Shown: positions 1-12,780, counted from the first letter of the stretch. The stretch: 64,000 nt of DNA from Urophycis tenuis (GCA_036785325.1 JAXIVH010000175.1:1-64000); one strand, 5' to 3'. The notes: generated by a model not told the origin, from the sequence alone. Made by a program: numbers and translations.

Positions 1-334
1 TCATGGTGTAAAAGTTTCACCAAACAAGCACAGTGGTCACAAAGCCACACCAATCAATTCGGGCCGGATCGGCACGCGTGGAAATACATAGGGCGGTCGT
101 TGCCTTAAGATCTTGCGTCCGTGTCGGGAGGTCTGGATGGCGTTGAGCCCGCCGAGTCCAGGAGAATTCTCCAAAGCCATTCAGGCCTTCATTGTTGCTA
201 AGACACAAGACCGGAGCTAATAATACATCCCTGCCTTCAGTTTCTCCGGCGTGATTGCAGAGCCTCAAAAAACTATGATTATGTGTTGGAAGGTACAAGC
301 TGCACCCCGCGGCTGCCTTGGCAACAAGGGACGA

Positions 335-359
335 GGGGGGGGGGGGGGGGGGGGGGGGG
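335..359. repeat. poly-G homopolymer
   Basis: Uninterrupted run of about 25 G. Similar C/G runs of 12-25 bases recur across the window (for example 472-490, 7200-7218, 7477-7499, 9895-9913, 31450-31478, 36988-37008), which is an unusual feature of this genome or assembly. Exact run lengths are probably unreliable. Confidence 0.9.
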
Positions 360-491
360 AAATAAAGAAATAATACAAGAAACCTAAAGTAGCCCAAGGC
401 CAAGCCCGACCACACGTCCGCACCACAGGTAGTGTTTACTTTGCATGAACCCACCAGACAGCCGCGTTAAACCCCCCCCCCCCCCCCCCCT

Positions 492-632
492 CGACTTGCA
501 GTAGCTCAGCGGGTGGACGGAGCGGGTCGTCCACTAACCGTAGGGTCGGCGGTTCGATCCCCCTCCTCCACATGTCGAACCCCACAAATGTACTGATTGT
601 AAGTCGCTTTGGACAACAGCGCCTTCTAAAGT
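492..632 (+). mobile_element. tRNA-derived SINE, sense
   Basis: The head resembles a tRNA gene: an A-box-like TAGCTCAGCGGG at about 502-513 and a B-box GGTTCGATCCC at about 551-561. The 3' part (599-632) matches the tail widely shared by fish tRNA-SINEs (GTAAGTCGCTTTGGA, then a CTTCTAAA-type end). It is too diverged and lacks the cloverleaf pairing needed to call a functional tRNA. The family name is not assigned. Confidence 0.8.
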
Positions 633-1910
633 CCCCTTTACCGTTTACTTGCCGATACCATCGGAAATGCACAGCGTTATACTTGTATTTTAAACGCACG
701 CTTTGGTCATTTATTTTGTTTAGAGATGTTACCGGGGGCGACCGGTGGGGCGGGTGGGAGTCGAGGCCAGATAGGGCGTCGCTAGGGAAGCACAATCGCG
801 CGCTGCTGGCTTCAGCAATCCTAAGACCCCGTCGCCTTCGCATAATCCGAGCTCCGGAGAGTGCCGAGTTATTTGATTTTTTTGTATCTTTATTTTACAT
901 CCCCCTCCCCCCACCCCTCACACCTGAGTGAGATTGAGGTTTGCTTGTTTTGCCCCCCACCCACGGGTGTCCTCACTCAGGCCGGGGGGGGGGGGGCTTC
1001 TAAGGCCCTTCTACCGCGCCCGCCCGCCCACCCACCCGTCCAGACAGGACAAAACAGATGGAAAACAGATCTTTTAATTATGTGGGACTGTAGAGGGCGC
1101 CTGTGGAGTGGCTCAAGAGGGGTTTGACCCGGGCTTAATAAACTAATCACGGGACTTCAGGAGGGACTCTTGAGCGCGGCGCAGGTGCCACGGCGAGGGC
1201 CCCCGGCCAAGGGAAAGTTGGCAGTGTGTGGGGCGGGCGGTTATTTTCACTACGCTGCGTTTTTTTTTTTTTTTTTCGGGGGGGGGGGGGGTTTAATTCC
1301 CTTTTTTGTTTAATCTTTTCATTTAAATGCTTGGAAACAAGTCAATTTTCCACCGGCTGCGCCATCCGGGGACGTGACTAAGCATTCGCCCTGCGAAGTC
1401 TCGACACACTCACCCCCCCACCCACACCCCCATCCACACCCCCACCCACCACCCAAAGAGAGTCACCGCGGCTCCCTGCCACCTCACAACCGCTGGAGAA
1501 CAGGGCTGTCGCCATGCCGACGTTTAGTGGAACTCGTCGATTCCCCCCCCCCGAAATGCATGTTTTATTTAAATAACGTTAAGTACAATGTCGAGTACGT
1601 CGAGTACGCGCTGCGGAGGAAGTCGCGGGCGAAAGGACAGCCCCCGCGTGGGGATGTACCATTTCAGGTCTTTTGGTTCTGTGTTTAGTAAAATGGTGTC
1701 CTTAATGGGTGTCGGCGCTTGCCAAGGGCTTCTGAGCAGGGCCAGAAGTTGTACTGTGGCTGTATGGACAACCCCCGGGAAACACTTGAGTCCTGAGGTC
1801 CAGTGAAGACTGGGGATGGAGCGTGACACAGAAACGGGTGGTTTGTACATTTTCAATGACAGGGCATCACAGGCCTACCACAGCTGTCGCTTTGCCCCGT
1901 TTTTGGGGAC

Positions 1911-1986
1911 GTCCGGCCAGGGATTTGAACCTGCGACCTTTTGGGCTATTTGTCTGCTTCTGGTACCACTGGCCTACTTGCTGCCC
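1911..1986 (-). mobile_element. SINE head fragment, antisense
   Basis: Read on the minus strand this starts GGGCAGCAAGTAGGCC and contains a B-box-like GGTTCAAATCCC. This is the promoter part of a tRNA-derived SINE resembling the heads at 9.4 kb and 29.7 kb. No tail was recognised, so it is truncated or diverged. Confidence 0.6.
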
Positions 1987-4900
1987 AAGTTGCCCACCGA
2001 TTTTAATGCTGTAATATTTTATGCCCGGCGATCTGTGACACGTCATATCCATAGCCATTTTATGATGTATTTTTCAATTAAACCTGCGACATGGCCGAGG
2101 AGATGACAGTGGGCCTGCATTATCACGCACACACACCCTCATCCACACCTGGCCACGGCATCTGTTGTTCCCCGCTCGCTCTCTCCCCCTTCACATCCTC
2201 CCACTCTCCCTCGGCCCTCCCTCGCCCCCCCGGCCCCCCTCACTCTCCTCTCATATCCGCCCCCCTATTGAAACGCCGGTGCTTCCTCGCTGACATAATC
2301 CCGAGAAAGGGCTTGATTACGGCTAACTTCATAAGCACCGCTTCTTGTGTGCCTGGGTCTCAGCCTCGCCAGGGAAAAAAACCCCTAAAAAAAGCGTCCA
2401 ATGGAAATGTTGCATTAAGCCACTTATCATAGTGGAGCACATTTGGCTAATCCTGCAATGCTCAAAGTGGCTCCTGTTTTGCAGTTTCCCTGTGTTCGGG
2501 AACACACACACAGTTTCGCGTGTGCGTGTGCGTGCGTGTGTGTGTGTGTGTGTGCGTGTGCGTGAGCATGCACAGAGGAATCTGTGACATTTGATGTGTA
2601 GGTGTGCGTGTGCATTCGGGTGCAATCGCAAAGCATATAGAACACCATGTCTCCAGGTTCCACCGAGCAAACTTTAGCCGGCCGCGTGCCTCATTCCTTA
2701 TTCCCCTCACTCGGTATCCATCTCCCAGTCTAAGTTCATCCTACCGCCGTGGCTCGCTTCATTAAATGATAGCTTACCGCTGTTAACGGCCAGCAAACCG
2801 CCCCCCCCCCCCCCAAAAAAAAAAAACAACCCAAAAACATCAAGGCAGCCAAACCCTCCTGCCTTGTAACATTGCTTGGTATTTTTAGATATTTTATTTT
2901 AAAGAGATTTTTTTTTTTTTTATTACAGATGCAATCTTTACAGGCGCATATTTACAGAAAATTGTCGCATTGGAATACACAATAACAAACCACAAGGCCC
3001 TGTATGACCCAATATGCAATAAAATACCGGCGTACAATATTTGCGGCAAAAGCCGGCCCGAGGGCATCGGAGAGGGTGAGCCGCCTTCCATCGACCGCGT
3101 GTCGGGGCGCAAAGTGGGCTTAAGACGTTTCCAAAGAAGCGAACAAAGCCCGGCCAATACGACCAGATTTCCCTCGAAGTGGCACCGTTCTTTTTTTTTT
3201 TCCTGAAACGTAGCCGTTTTTTTTTTTTTTTTTTCCCCATTAACAAAGGCTATCACCGCGCTCACACACAACCATTCACTCGGCGAGATCCATCCCAATC
3301 TCGCCCGTGACCTTCATCCGCAGTACAGAAGATTGGAAATGCCCGCCCGCTACTGTTTGCCCCACAATGCTCCTCTCCTCTCTTCGGCTTCGTCCTTCTC
3401 CTCTTCATCGTCTTCATCGTCGTCCTCCTCCTCTTCTTATCCTGGCCGATCCTCCCCCAGCCGGCCCTCCCACCCCTCCATCCATCAGCGCTCGTCGCCA
3501 GGGGCTTCTTTATGGATGGCTCCGCCTTATCGGGGAGATCGGGGGTTCGTGATTGCCAGCAGAAAGGGGGAGCCAGCTCACAGGTCCCACCCCCCCCTTC
3601 CTAATGTAGCACCGCTTTTGTCAAAGCTTTTAATCTATCCACGCCTGGCCTTAATGCCGAGCCGGCGATGCCAGCCACCGCGCGCGCGTGCCCCCCCCGC
3701 TTCACGCCATCGCACACATTGTGCTTTTTATTTATTTATTCCTTGTTGCCGCCACTATGGTTTTCTTTATTTTTTATTTCTTCTCACGGTTGTCTTTTTA
3801 AAAAATGTCGCTTTTTCGGTTCCTCTCTCTCTCTCTCTCTCTCTCTCTTTTTCTACGGGAGCCAAGTATTTTCCCTTTGCTTTCAAAGGCTTATCTCTTT
3901 GAAATGCTTTGTAGTTGTTTTTAATAATATCCCTTCCGCAGTCCACCCCCCCCCCCCCCACCACCGCCACCACCACCACCACCCCTCTCTCTCATCCATG
4001 AACTGGCTTGTCTTCCATGTGTGGCCAAGCATATTTATTAAACATGTTCATAATTAACTGAGGAAGCACACGTCTTAACAAAAAGCGTCAGCGACAAAGT
4101 ACTTATTTTTTTCTTATTCCCGTCAAATGAAAAGGTGCCACTGCGCTCGACAGAACGCTGCAATTAAACGGGCAGCTCTTCTCAGAGTAATCATATTTTG
4201 TTGTTTTCCTGGTGTTCAGTCAAACGCAGAGAAATTATAGGTCCGTGTCGCTTTTTTGTATTTTTTTTTTGTACAAAAACGGGATTGGTTGACAAAAGGC
4301 TTTAAAATTGATTCCGCTGAACATTTGCTAATTAACGTTAGCGGAAGCTAACAGGCGCGCCGTGCGCTGAATGTCGATTCTGACGGCGGTCGAAACGAAA
4401 TTCAATATCAATGAGGCCGACGACGTGGCCTCCTCTACAAGTATCGGCCGTTTAAAAACCGCGCTCGCTGCCATCGAAGAGAAAAATCGGGCTTATTTTT
4501 TTTAAAAATTCGCCAGTTCTCCTTGCCCAGAGGACTCAGCGGTGAGATAAGTCACAATATCCGCGCGGTGGTGGTTTTTCAAACGAATACACGCGAGCGA
4601 CACAAAATTAATGTTTTCCACCGACCTTGGCGCCCCCCCCCCCCGCCGGGCCCTCGTCTTTCCTTTATCTCTTTGTTTTCAACGCCCCCCTGGGGAGCAG
4701 AACCAGCACTGCGGGCGACGCCGCCACGGAGGCCCAAACATCCATCCCGAGACGGGAATCCTACCCTCTTTAAGACCACGCCACCAACGCTGTCCTTGTC
4801 CCGTCGTCCTGTCTTCAGATTAATGACAAACCGTCTCCCCCCCCATTTCCCCCTCAGGGTGTCCACCCCGGCCCCCTCCCCCCTCGTGTTTTTTTTTTTC

Positions 4901-5401
4901 TCTCCCGTTTTTTCTTTTTCTTGTTGCTTTTGCGGAAACCCACTCCCGTGATTGTCTCCCGGGTCTTGTTTGGCGTCGGGGGGTTGGCGTGGTTACGTGT
5001 GCATCGTCCTCTGGTGTCTGGCTCGACACGCCCGGGGGTCCGCCTCCGCCACATGCTGTCCGCCCCAGCCGTAGCTCTGGTGGGAGCCCTGAAAATGACC
5101 CTTTGTCATGGGGTATTTGCGGGCACTGCGCGGCTCCATTAACTAAGGCTCAGAAATGTTGGCCAATGACAAAACTCCCCGGTCCAGTCTGAGAGTGGGG
5201 CCTCCTCTGGGGCGGGTAGGGATCTTTTAGGAGTACACAATGCTGTGTGTGTGTTTGCGTGTGCGTGCGTGCGTGCGTGCGTGCGTGCGCGGTTGCTCCA
5301 CATAGCCTCAGTGCATTCATAGCGGTCCTTCAGGGAGATCTACAGTGCCTCCTGATGTGATTCACTCTGACTCGGGGTGACCTTGGGAACGAGGATGCGC
5401 A

Positions 5402-5402
<1 letters not shown>

Positions 5403-5492
<90 letters not shown>
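5403..5492. repeat. (AC)n microsatellite
   Basis: About 45 uninterrupted AC units, roughly 220 bp upstream of the snd1 exon at 5717. The long open frames across it are repeat artefacts. Confidence 0.98.
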
Positions 5493-5496
<4 letters not shown>

Positions 5497-5651
5497 CAAT
5501 GCCACCCTGCTCTACGACTCCACACACTGCCAGCCAGCACAAACAAGTCCCCATTGAGCTCACTCAACTCTTTATATTTTTTTTCTCTTTCCTTTTTTTT
5601 AGTTTTGCGTTCACTTGTACCGGTTTGTGTTTGACCCTCTTCCTCCCCCCT

Positions 5652-5653
<2 letters not shown>

Positions 5654-5687
<34 letters not shown>

Positions 5688-5716
5688 CTGCTTGCCTCTG
5701 CTCGGTGCCGCCCCAG
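5654..5716 (+). promoter_or_regulatory. snd1: 3' splice site with (CT)n polypyrimidine tract
   Basis: A (CT)n run at about 5655-5692 followed by a pyrimidine-rich stretch and CAG ending at 5716 forms an extended polypyrimidine tract for the snd1 exon that follows. CU repeats of this kind are classic binding sites for PTB-type splicing repressors. Regulation here is inference. Confidence 0.7.
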
Positions 5717-5817
5717 GTCAACGTGACCGTGGACTACATCAGAGCTGCCACCGGCGCAGGAGAGACCACCCCCGCCTTCTCAGAACGCACCTGTGCGACC
5801 GTCTCCATCGGAGGAAT
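5717..5817 (+). CDS. snd1: snd1 internal exon (SN4 domain part 1)
   Basis: This exon of the Tudor-SN/p100 gene encodes 33 codons plus two bases, starting VNVTVDYIRAATG and ending CATVSIGG. It closely matches the vertebrate SND1 segment in the fourth staphylococcal-nuclease-like domain. The borders are AG at 5715-5716 and donor GTGAGT at 5818. Entry phase is 0. The last two bases (AT) join the first base of the exon at 9954 to give Ile, as in the known protein. SND1 is a multifunctional RNA-binding protein of RNA-induced silencing, transcription co-activation, splicing and stress granules; its SN domains bind nucleic acid. I see no frameshift and the exon is intact. Confidence 0.97.
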
Positions 5818-5838
5818 GTGAGTACCGCCAGGGACCCC

Positions 5839-5905
5839 CACACACACACACACACACACACACCTCGTTCCCCGGGGTGTGTGTGTGTGTGTGTGTGTGT
5901 GTGTC
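5839..5905. repeat. (CA)n then (GT)n: hairpin-forming pair beside a donor site
   Basis: A (CA)n tract (about 5840-5861) is followed, after a short CG-rich spacer, by a (GT)n tract (about 5877-5905). In the transcript these can pair into a long stem-loop starting only about 20 nt after the snd1 donor at 5818. Confidence 0.85.
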
Positions 5906-7475
5906 TCACCTGGCGAACGGCGCCGTCGGGTTCCGGATCACTCGGTTGCTCCCAAGTTCTTCCTGGAAATGGGTGGAACAGGGAAAAAAAAAAAGCTAAT
6001 TAAAATAATGCTAATTACAAAATATGCTAATGTTGATGTTTATCCTGTGTGTGAGTTGGATAGCGTAGGAAGACACCTCTTCAAGGCATTGGTGGATAAA
6101 TACGCACAAACACAAAAAAAAAAAGAGACGCTTCTGAAAGATTCCACCGTAACGTCTTGACTGTTTACCTGAGGCGCCTTAAAACGGCAGGTCAAAACCC
6201 CGACACCCCCCAACGTGACTTTCACTCTGAAAGCCGAGTAAAGTTCAGCACTCGCGTCTCCTTTTTTCTCCCTCCGTCTCGCTCCGCCGTGATACGCAAA
6301 AAAACACCTCCACGTTCCGTGCGAGAACATCGGAATAACATCGACAGCACCTCGTGGAGGATTTCTCTTATGAAACGCTGCCGTCTGAGGTGGATTGATG
6401 CTTCAGCGCCAGGCGGTGACTCACCACGTTTTGAGAAGATAAAAAAAAACAAAACTCCAAAGTCAACTTTTTGTTTAACCTCGATGTCCCGGAGATGTTT
6501 GAGGAGAGCCAAGCAAAGCACAGGGCAGGCCCGTGTTTGGCGGCGGCTGCGGCGGAGGTGTGCGTGCAGAACGGCGCCACGCTGTCACCGGAGACCCACC
6601 CAAATTCGCCCCCCCCACCCCCCCGGGGTGGCGGCCCACACAATCTGCAGCGAGGCGAGGAACGGCCCCGCCACGGCCCCACCGACATCTCGACCGGCTT
6701 GACCAGGAGGCCGCGGTGACGCACTCCGTGGCGCCGAATGTTAAGTCGTCTCCCTGCAGCCGCGCGCTTCGCCGGGAATGAAACCCGGAAGACTATCGCG
6801 AAAATATGATCGCTTATCTCTGCAGAGTATGTATGCAACACATTATTTTATGTTGGGTAGGGTCGTCATTTTTTTTTTTTTTTCTGTGCGGTTTTTGAAT
6901 TTAGATGAAGGGGAATATATTGTAGAACTAAATGAATCGCCCTCCAATGTACATGAAAAACATGCATGTATGCATGTACAAAGAAATTGCCATTCCAATA
7001 CCCCGGACCGAGACCCAGTGTACCTCCAGTCAATTTTCTGCTGTTGATGGTGGGGAAAAAAAAATGTGAACTGGTACCAGGGTTCGATGTTATCCAAATG
7101 AAATGTGATGGAATATGAATGAAAAAAGAGATTGGCTGAAGAGACGACAGACCGCCCAAGGAATAAAACACTGGCTCCTGTCATCTGAGACGCGACTCCC
7201 CCCCCCCCCCCCCCCCCCTTGGGAAACCTCCGTTCCACTCATGTGTTTCTATATGAGAATGGATGGTAAACAATCAGGCCCCCAGAAACCACTGACACCG
7301 AAGGACAGTCTGTGACATTGGATTCACTTTCAGCCCGCTTCCCTCAAATCTTCCCCCATCCGTGCGCCCCCGACACCTGATGAATGTGTTTACTGTGGGG
7401 GGGGGCCCCTTTGTCTGCCTTGGCTCGGCTCGTTTCCAACCGCCGCGCAAACCGAGGCCTTCAGATGGACCGCCG

Positions 7476-7509
<34 letters not shown>

Positions 7510-9206
7510 CTCACCGGGCGTATTCACCCAAGCCCGTCAGTCACGGGAGAAACAATCCCCCCACCCCCCTCCCCCCCGCCACGCGCGGCTGCCGTCGAGC
7601 TGCGTCGCCGTGACGATTGATCGCGGTCAAAGAGATCCGCGCCGCGCCGTCGTTGTGTTATTGTGTGTGTGTCTCGGCGAGGAACCTTTCGATGATGGGC
7701 TCCTGTGTGTTGCCCCAGGTAATGGAAACGAAGCATTTCCCGGCGGCCATCCAGCGCGCCATTAGATTGAAGCAGCGCTTGCGGAATCTCCGCGGGGTGT
7801 GTGTGGGGGGTGCGCGACACGGTTACCGCGGGCAAGACAAAGCGAGCCCGTCAGGACCCCGACGGGCGCCTGTGTGTCCGCCGCCGACTTAAAGAATGAA
7901 GACACTTTTTTGGGGGGGGAAGTGGGGGGCACTTGATCACAAGGTCGTACACCTTTTTGTCTGGAGCTGTTTTTCCACCATCGGCTACATTCCAGATTGC
8001 CGCTGGCCCGTGCTCGGAACACAGCGCCGGCCGCGCTCCCACGAGCTTCACGCAGAAGAGGCTAATCCACACATAATAATGAGAATGCCAACGCTGCTTT
8101 CGGGACCACATAATGTGCGTTTTTAATGGCCGACAGGAAGGACTTATTAACAGACAGTTTTGGCTAGCTACCACATTCACCCCCCCCCCCCCCCACCCTC
8201 CCGTGCCACTGTTTCCGATTGACAGGGCCACCCTTGGGCGCCAACAGAGAGGGGCCGGAGATTGACAGGCTAACCGCTGTTTCTTTGTACCCGACTGCCA
8301 GCCGTGGCGTTGCCTTCTTTCTTTCACACACCACTGAATGGAAGCGGATAAGAAACGCTGTGCGCTGAGCTAACGGACAATGGCGTCATATCTAATGGGG
8401 GGGGGGGGGGCCGCACAGCGGATGCTGGCTTGTCTGGGAGTAATAAGGGGAAGTGGCTTGAAGCGGGGGGAGAAGGATGCTGGGTTTTTTTGGAGCCGTC
8501 AGTGGCCCCGGCTGTTTAATTGGAAGTGCCTTTGGCATAGGTGGTGGTGGTTCTGGTGTTGTTGTGCGGGTTGATGTGTCCAGCGTTAACTGGATCAGCT
8601 TTTGGCGGGACGTGAAGATTTATCCTAGTTGATAGTGAGTAACCGATCGGAACCAGAACCTTGCATGCCCTGACCGCCTCAACCATTTGTTCAGAGTCTG
8701 CTTATAGGCATGCTCTGAGATTATTATAGCCATTTGTTTTCCAAGAACCCCCTTTTGTAATGTTGAATTGATCAGTTTTAAACAATATCCAAATCAATGA
8801 TGCCTTATTGATGGGACTCAGGATGCCTGTTTTCCCTCTGAATCCTGATTTTTGCTTGATGTCGGGCAATTAAAGACGGATGCACCTGCAAATACAGGTG
8901 CTTGGTAGGCTCTGAATGGGCAGGGATCTCACAACATGATATAAGAACGTTTGAGTGCTGAGAAGTTATGTAATGCAATTCAGTCAATATTTTGATGATG
9001 ATGATATGCCATTGTTTCATTGGTTCAGGTTCATTGGTGTCCATGAGTTTTTTATTTTTTTTATTTTTTATTTAGTTTTTTTTTAACCAATGAGCGTGAC
9101 AGAACATCACAAAGTCTCAGTCAATGGACTACTGACAAACACACTGTAGCGCCCTCTGCAGGGCGGAGCAATCACCTTGCGATCACATCAATGCTCCTTT
9201 TGAATT

Positions 9207-9483
9207 ACTCTTTTGATCCCGTGAGGGAAATTTGGTCTCTGCATTTAACCCAATCGTGAATTAGTGGAATACACTCAGCACACAGTGATGGTGGGCACAC
9301 AGTGAGGTGAAGCACACACTTAAACCCGATGCAGTGAGCTGCCTGCAACAGCGGCGCTCGGGGAGCAGTGAGGGGTTGGGTGCCTTGCTCAAGGGCACTT
9401 CAGCCGTTCGTACTGGTCGGGTTCGAACCAGCAACTCTCCGGTTACACGTCCGAAGCCCTAACCAGTAGGCCGCGGCTGCCCC
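9207..9483 (-). mobile_element. tRNA-derived SINE, antisense
   Basis: On the minus strand it begins GGGCAGCCGCGGCCTACTGG and has a B-box GGTTCGAACCCG. It continues through a conserved body (TGCCCTTGAGCAAGGCACC) to a tail CAAATTTCCCTCACGGGATC. The copy at 29704-29979 is the same family in the opposite orientation. It is nearly full length and the divergence looks moderate. Confidence 0.9.
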
Positions 9484-9953
9484 TCCTGACTCCCAACTTT
9501 AGTCCCATCGATTTCCCGCCGCGGGGGAGAAGTGGTTGGTGCGTGTCCACACCTCTCACCTGTGACTCCTCAGCAAGCTGCCATCACACACACGTCGGCT
9601 GCACTCGTCTTGCAACATTACGGCGTTCTCCAAACTCACCTCGGAGGACGGAGAACACGTTCTTTCGCTGGCCTCGACAAATGAGGAGAGGCCTCCCTCA
9701 GGCCGCCCATGGCCGCCCCCCAGGGAGACGTTGACCCTCGAAAGGTTTTACTTGTTCTCTGAAATAATGAACAGACCTTCCTTAAGGTCGGTCTCCCAAG
9801 CGTTGCCCTTCCCCGTCGCCTGCCGTGTTTTGTCCTCGTAAAATTTGTGGATTTGTATTTGTGGATTGGGTTTGAGGTTGAACTCGATGTCCTGCCCCCC
9901 CCCCCCCCCCCCCTCTCTCTCTCTCATGTCTGGTTGTCCTCCTCCTCCCTCAG

Positions 9954-10064
9954 AAACATTGCAGAGGCCCTCGTCAGCAAAGGCCTGGCCACCATCATCA
10001 GGTACAGACAGGACGACGACCAGCGGTCCTCCCACTACGACGAGCTGCTGGCTGCGGAGGCACG
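9954..10064 (+). CDS. snd1: snd1 internal exon (SN4 domain part 2)
   Basis: This exon encodes NIAEALVSKGLATIIRYRQD and on to LLAAEA, almost identical to vertebrate SND1. The first base completes the Ile codon split with the 5817 border, and the last two bases (CG) pair with the next exon's G to give Arg. The borders are CAG at 9951-9953 and donor GTGAGG at 10065. Length is 111 nt. It belongs to the fourth SNase-like domain. The donor is followed within about 15 nt by roughly 460 bp of AC-rich repeat, an unusual setting for a splice site. The exon is intact. Confidence 0.97.
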
Positions 10065-10077
10065 GTGAGGGACAGGA

Positions 10078-10265
10078 GCGCGCACGCACGCACAGAGAGA
10101 CACACACACGCACAGAGAGACACACACACGCACAGAGAGAGACCCACACACACACAGAGAGACACACACACACACACACACACAGAGACACACACACACA
10201 TACAGAGAGAGACACACACGCACACACACACAGACACACATGCACATAGACACACATACAGAGAG

Positions 10266-10336
<71 letters not shown>

Positions 10337-10540
10337 TACACACGCACGCATACACACGCACAGTCACACACGTGCGCACGCACACTCGCATGCACACGAA
10401 CACACACGCACACTGAGGCGCATGCACACATGGCTCACTTAAACACTCGTACACACACGTACACACACGTACACACACGTACACACACGTACACACACAC
10501 ACACACACACACGTACACACACACACACACACACACTGGT
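10078..10540. repeat. Compound AC-rich microsatellite
   Basis: Mixed (AC)n with CACAGAGAGA variants, a pure AC core (about 10268-10333) and a 10-bp CGTACACACA tandem section (about 10447-10500). It starts 13 nt after the snd1 donor at 10065. Long open frames on both strands here are repeat artefacts. Confidence 0.95.
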
Positions 10541-12762
10541 ATACTCAAATGTACACAAACAACACACACACACACACTTGATATTCCATCATACAGGTGC
10601 AGCAGCGAGCCTCTTAATTTTTTCCGCCGGCCATGCTGCCTGTTCCCGGACGTCCTCTAAAGGCGTCCCGGGGAACATTAAGAGAATATACGAGTAAACG
10701 ACCTTCAGATGAAACCCGCCGCTGTAAACAGCCACACATTCTGCACGCCAACACAGGGGCCTCCTCATGGCGGGCGCACTCTGTGATCATCGGTTATTTT
10801 GTCGTTGTTGCGTGTGTGTACCATTATAATTAGAATCTGCATTATCGCCGGCGCCAGTGGGGAGACCGTTCAAAACGGGCGTTCACGGAAGCCGCCCCGT
10901 TCACCGCGCGGCACTTCCTGGGGTCCTTCACGTCGCACCAGCCTGAGTGGTGCCGGTCGGCCGTCGCGTGGCTGTCGGGGGGGGCGGGGGGGGGGGGGGG
11001 AATAGAAGGGCAGAGACGTGCGTGCATGACGGAGACTCCTCATCACGGCTGGACCCCGGTTATTATGGCAGCGTGTCTGCTGTGATTCACAGCCCCCCCC
11101 CCCCCCCGCCGCCGCCTCGTTTTCCTCCGGACTTATTGCTCCCAATGCGGCGTGCAAACATGCGAACGCCAAACTCATAAACACATAAAACACAGGGCAC
11201 CCCATGGGCGGCGCGCGTGTCTGAGTGCTTTCACGCGGTTCACTGACGGGCGTTTGGCGCTTTTTTTTTAATTTGTTTTTCATTTTAATGCATACAAGTA
11301 CAAAGTGAACGCAGATGGAGATGACGGGATACTCAAAACGCAGACGAGCACGCATACACACACGCACACGCCAAAAGACGCACGCACACACACACACACA
11401 CCGACAGACACACGCACACACACACGCACACACATACCGACAGACACACGCACACACACACGCACACACACACCGACAGACACACACACACACACACGCG
11501 CGCACACACACGCGTGCGCCCCAAACTGCTGCGAGGTAAATCACGGCTGCACTTTACGCCGGCCCTATGAATGTAATTATATAGGGGCGCAGTGGAGAGA
11601 TTTAATACAGGCTTTATTACTCTGCCAAAGATTAAGATCTGCTGCCTATAGCTGGACGCCCTGCTCCTGGGAGCAGTGTGGGGACCAGCCCCTCTGCTCC
11701 CTGCCATGCACCTTTTTTCTTTTACCTCCTTTTGTTACTTCTTGTCCTTTCCCCCCCCCCCCTCCCCCCCCCCCCTCCCCTCCCCCCTTTGCCCTTGACA
11801 CTCTTCCTGGACTTCCTTAATTATGAGCCTCCCTCGTCTGGTTCTCCCAGCAGGATGGCTTTGGTTAAACTGTTGCCGCGTTTATCTCCTCTCCATCTGT
11901 CTTTTGATGCTTCCTGCCCCGCCCACCCTGTCTTCCCATCTATTGCTCTCACTCTCGCTCTCTATCTATCTATCTCTCTCTATCTCTCTCCCCCTCCATC
12001 TATTCTCCTCCACGGCCCTCTATTCTCTCACTCTCTGCGCCAGGCCGTTTCCCCCTCTCGCACTCTCTGTGCCTCTGTGGCTGTCCACCACTCGCGCTCT
12101 CACTCTCTCACTCTAATGAGGGAGGTCTGTCCATCGTCTTATTTTTAGCCACTGCTCCATCACACCGCTAGCCCCTAAGACAATCACAGGACCGCACGCA
12201 CGCACGCACACACACACACACACACACACGCACACACACACATACACACACCCAACTTCCAATACTCAGGCTCCATCCCAGTAACCCGGGGATGACTTCA
12301 CCCCCCCCTCCCCCCCACACATCACCATCACCATCGGTCATCCTCATCTTATTCAGCCCCCGGGACTCGTCTTCAAGCGCCTCTTCCCCCCCCCCCCCCC
12401 CCCCTCCCTCTCTCTCGCTGATATGATAATCATATCACCTCACCTCCGCGATGCTCCTCCACCGCCAACCAACCATCACTCCGCCCGGCCGTCCCACACC
12501 CACACACACGTTCCCGGGCTTATGGATTACCGGTGTGTAATGCCCTGCCGTCGGCCCCCTTCCCCACTTGAGCCGTAATGGCAGTTCCAGTCAAGGGGAG
12601 GCGGCGCTGGGGAGCACGAAACCCGAGCCCACTTTGGGCTACCCCCCCCCCCCCCCCCCACACCCCTTCCCTCGCTCCCCGGTGTTTTATCTGGTGCATT
12701 CGGTCTCTCCGGACCGGTGATGCCGCATTCACGCAGTGCCGTGATGGCGCTCTCGCTATAAT

Positions 12763-12780
12763 GTTTGTGTGTGTGTGTGT
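12763..12780 (+). promoter_or_regulatory. snd1: UG repeat just before a 3' splice site
   Basis: A TG repeat ends about 12 nt before the snd1 exon at 12793, where a pyrimidine tract is expected. A second TG repeat (about 12876-12903) begins some 10 nt after the exon's donor. UG-repeat RNA is bound by TDP-43 and CELF proteins, and in CFTR exon 9 such a repeat weakens the acceptor. An effect here is inference. Confidence 0.6.

Larger units (their letters stand above)
1..5716 (+). other. snd1: snd1 intron, 3' part (upstream of first exon in window)
   Basis: Inferred intron: it ends in a pyrimidine-rich tract and AG at 5715-5716, just before the first recognised snd1 exon. No upstream snd1 exon was found, so the intron probably begins before the window. 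It holds a tRNA-derived SINE (about 492-632), an antisense SINE fragment (about 1911-1986), poly-G (335-359) and poly-C (472-490) tracts, a long (AC)n (5403-5492) and many shorter simple repeats. Apart from these I see no coding or RNA gene. Confidence 0.8.
5818..9953 (+). other. snd1: snd1 intron
   Basis: Runs from donor GTGAGT (5818) to an acceptor CAG ending at 9953 that is preceded by poly-C and (CT)n. It contains the CA/GT hairpin pair, several poly-C/G runs, an AT-rich stretch at about 8590-9110 and an antisense SINE (9207-9483). No other coding exon is recognised. Confidence 0.9.

Noticed and set aside
492..575. A tRNA gene
   Set aside because: A and B boxes are present but the cloverleaf is degenerate and the sequence continues into a SINE tail.
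10035..10532. Long Cys/Val/Arg-rich and Thr/His-rich open frames across AC/GT repeats (here and at about 11.3, 25.1, 44.3 and 63.4 kb)
   Set aside because: Dinucleotide repeats are open in all frames; the products are low-complexity and show no domain or splice context.
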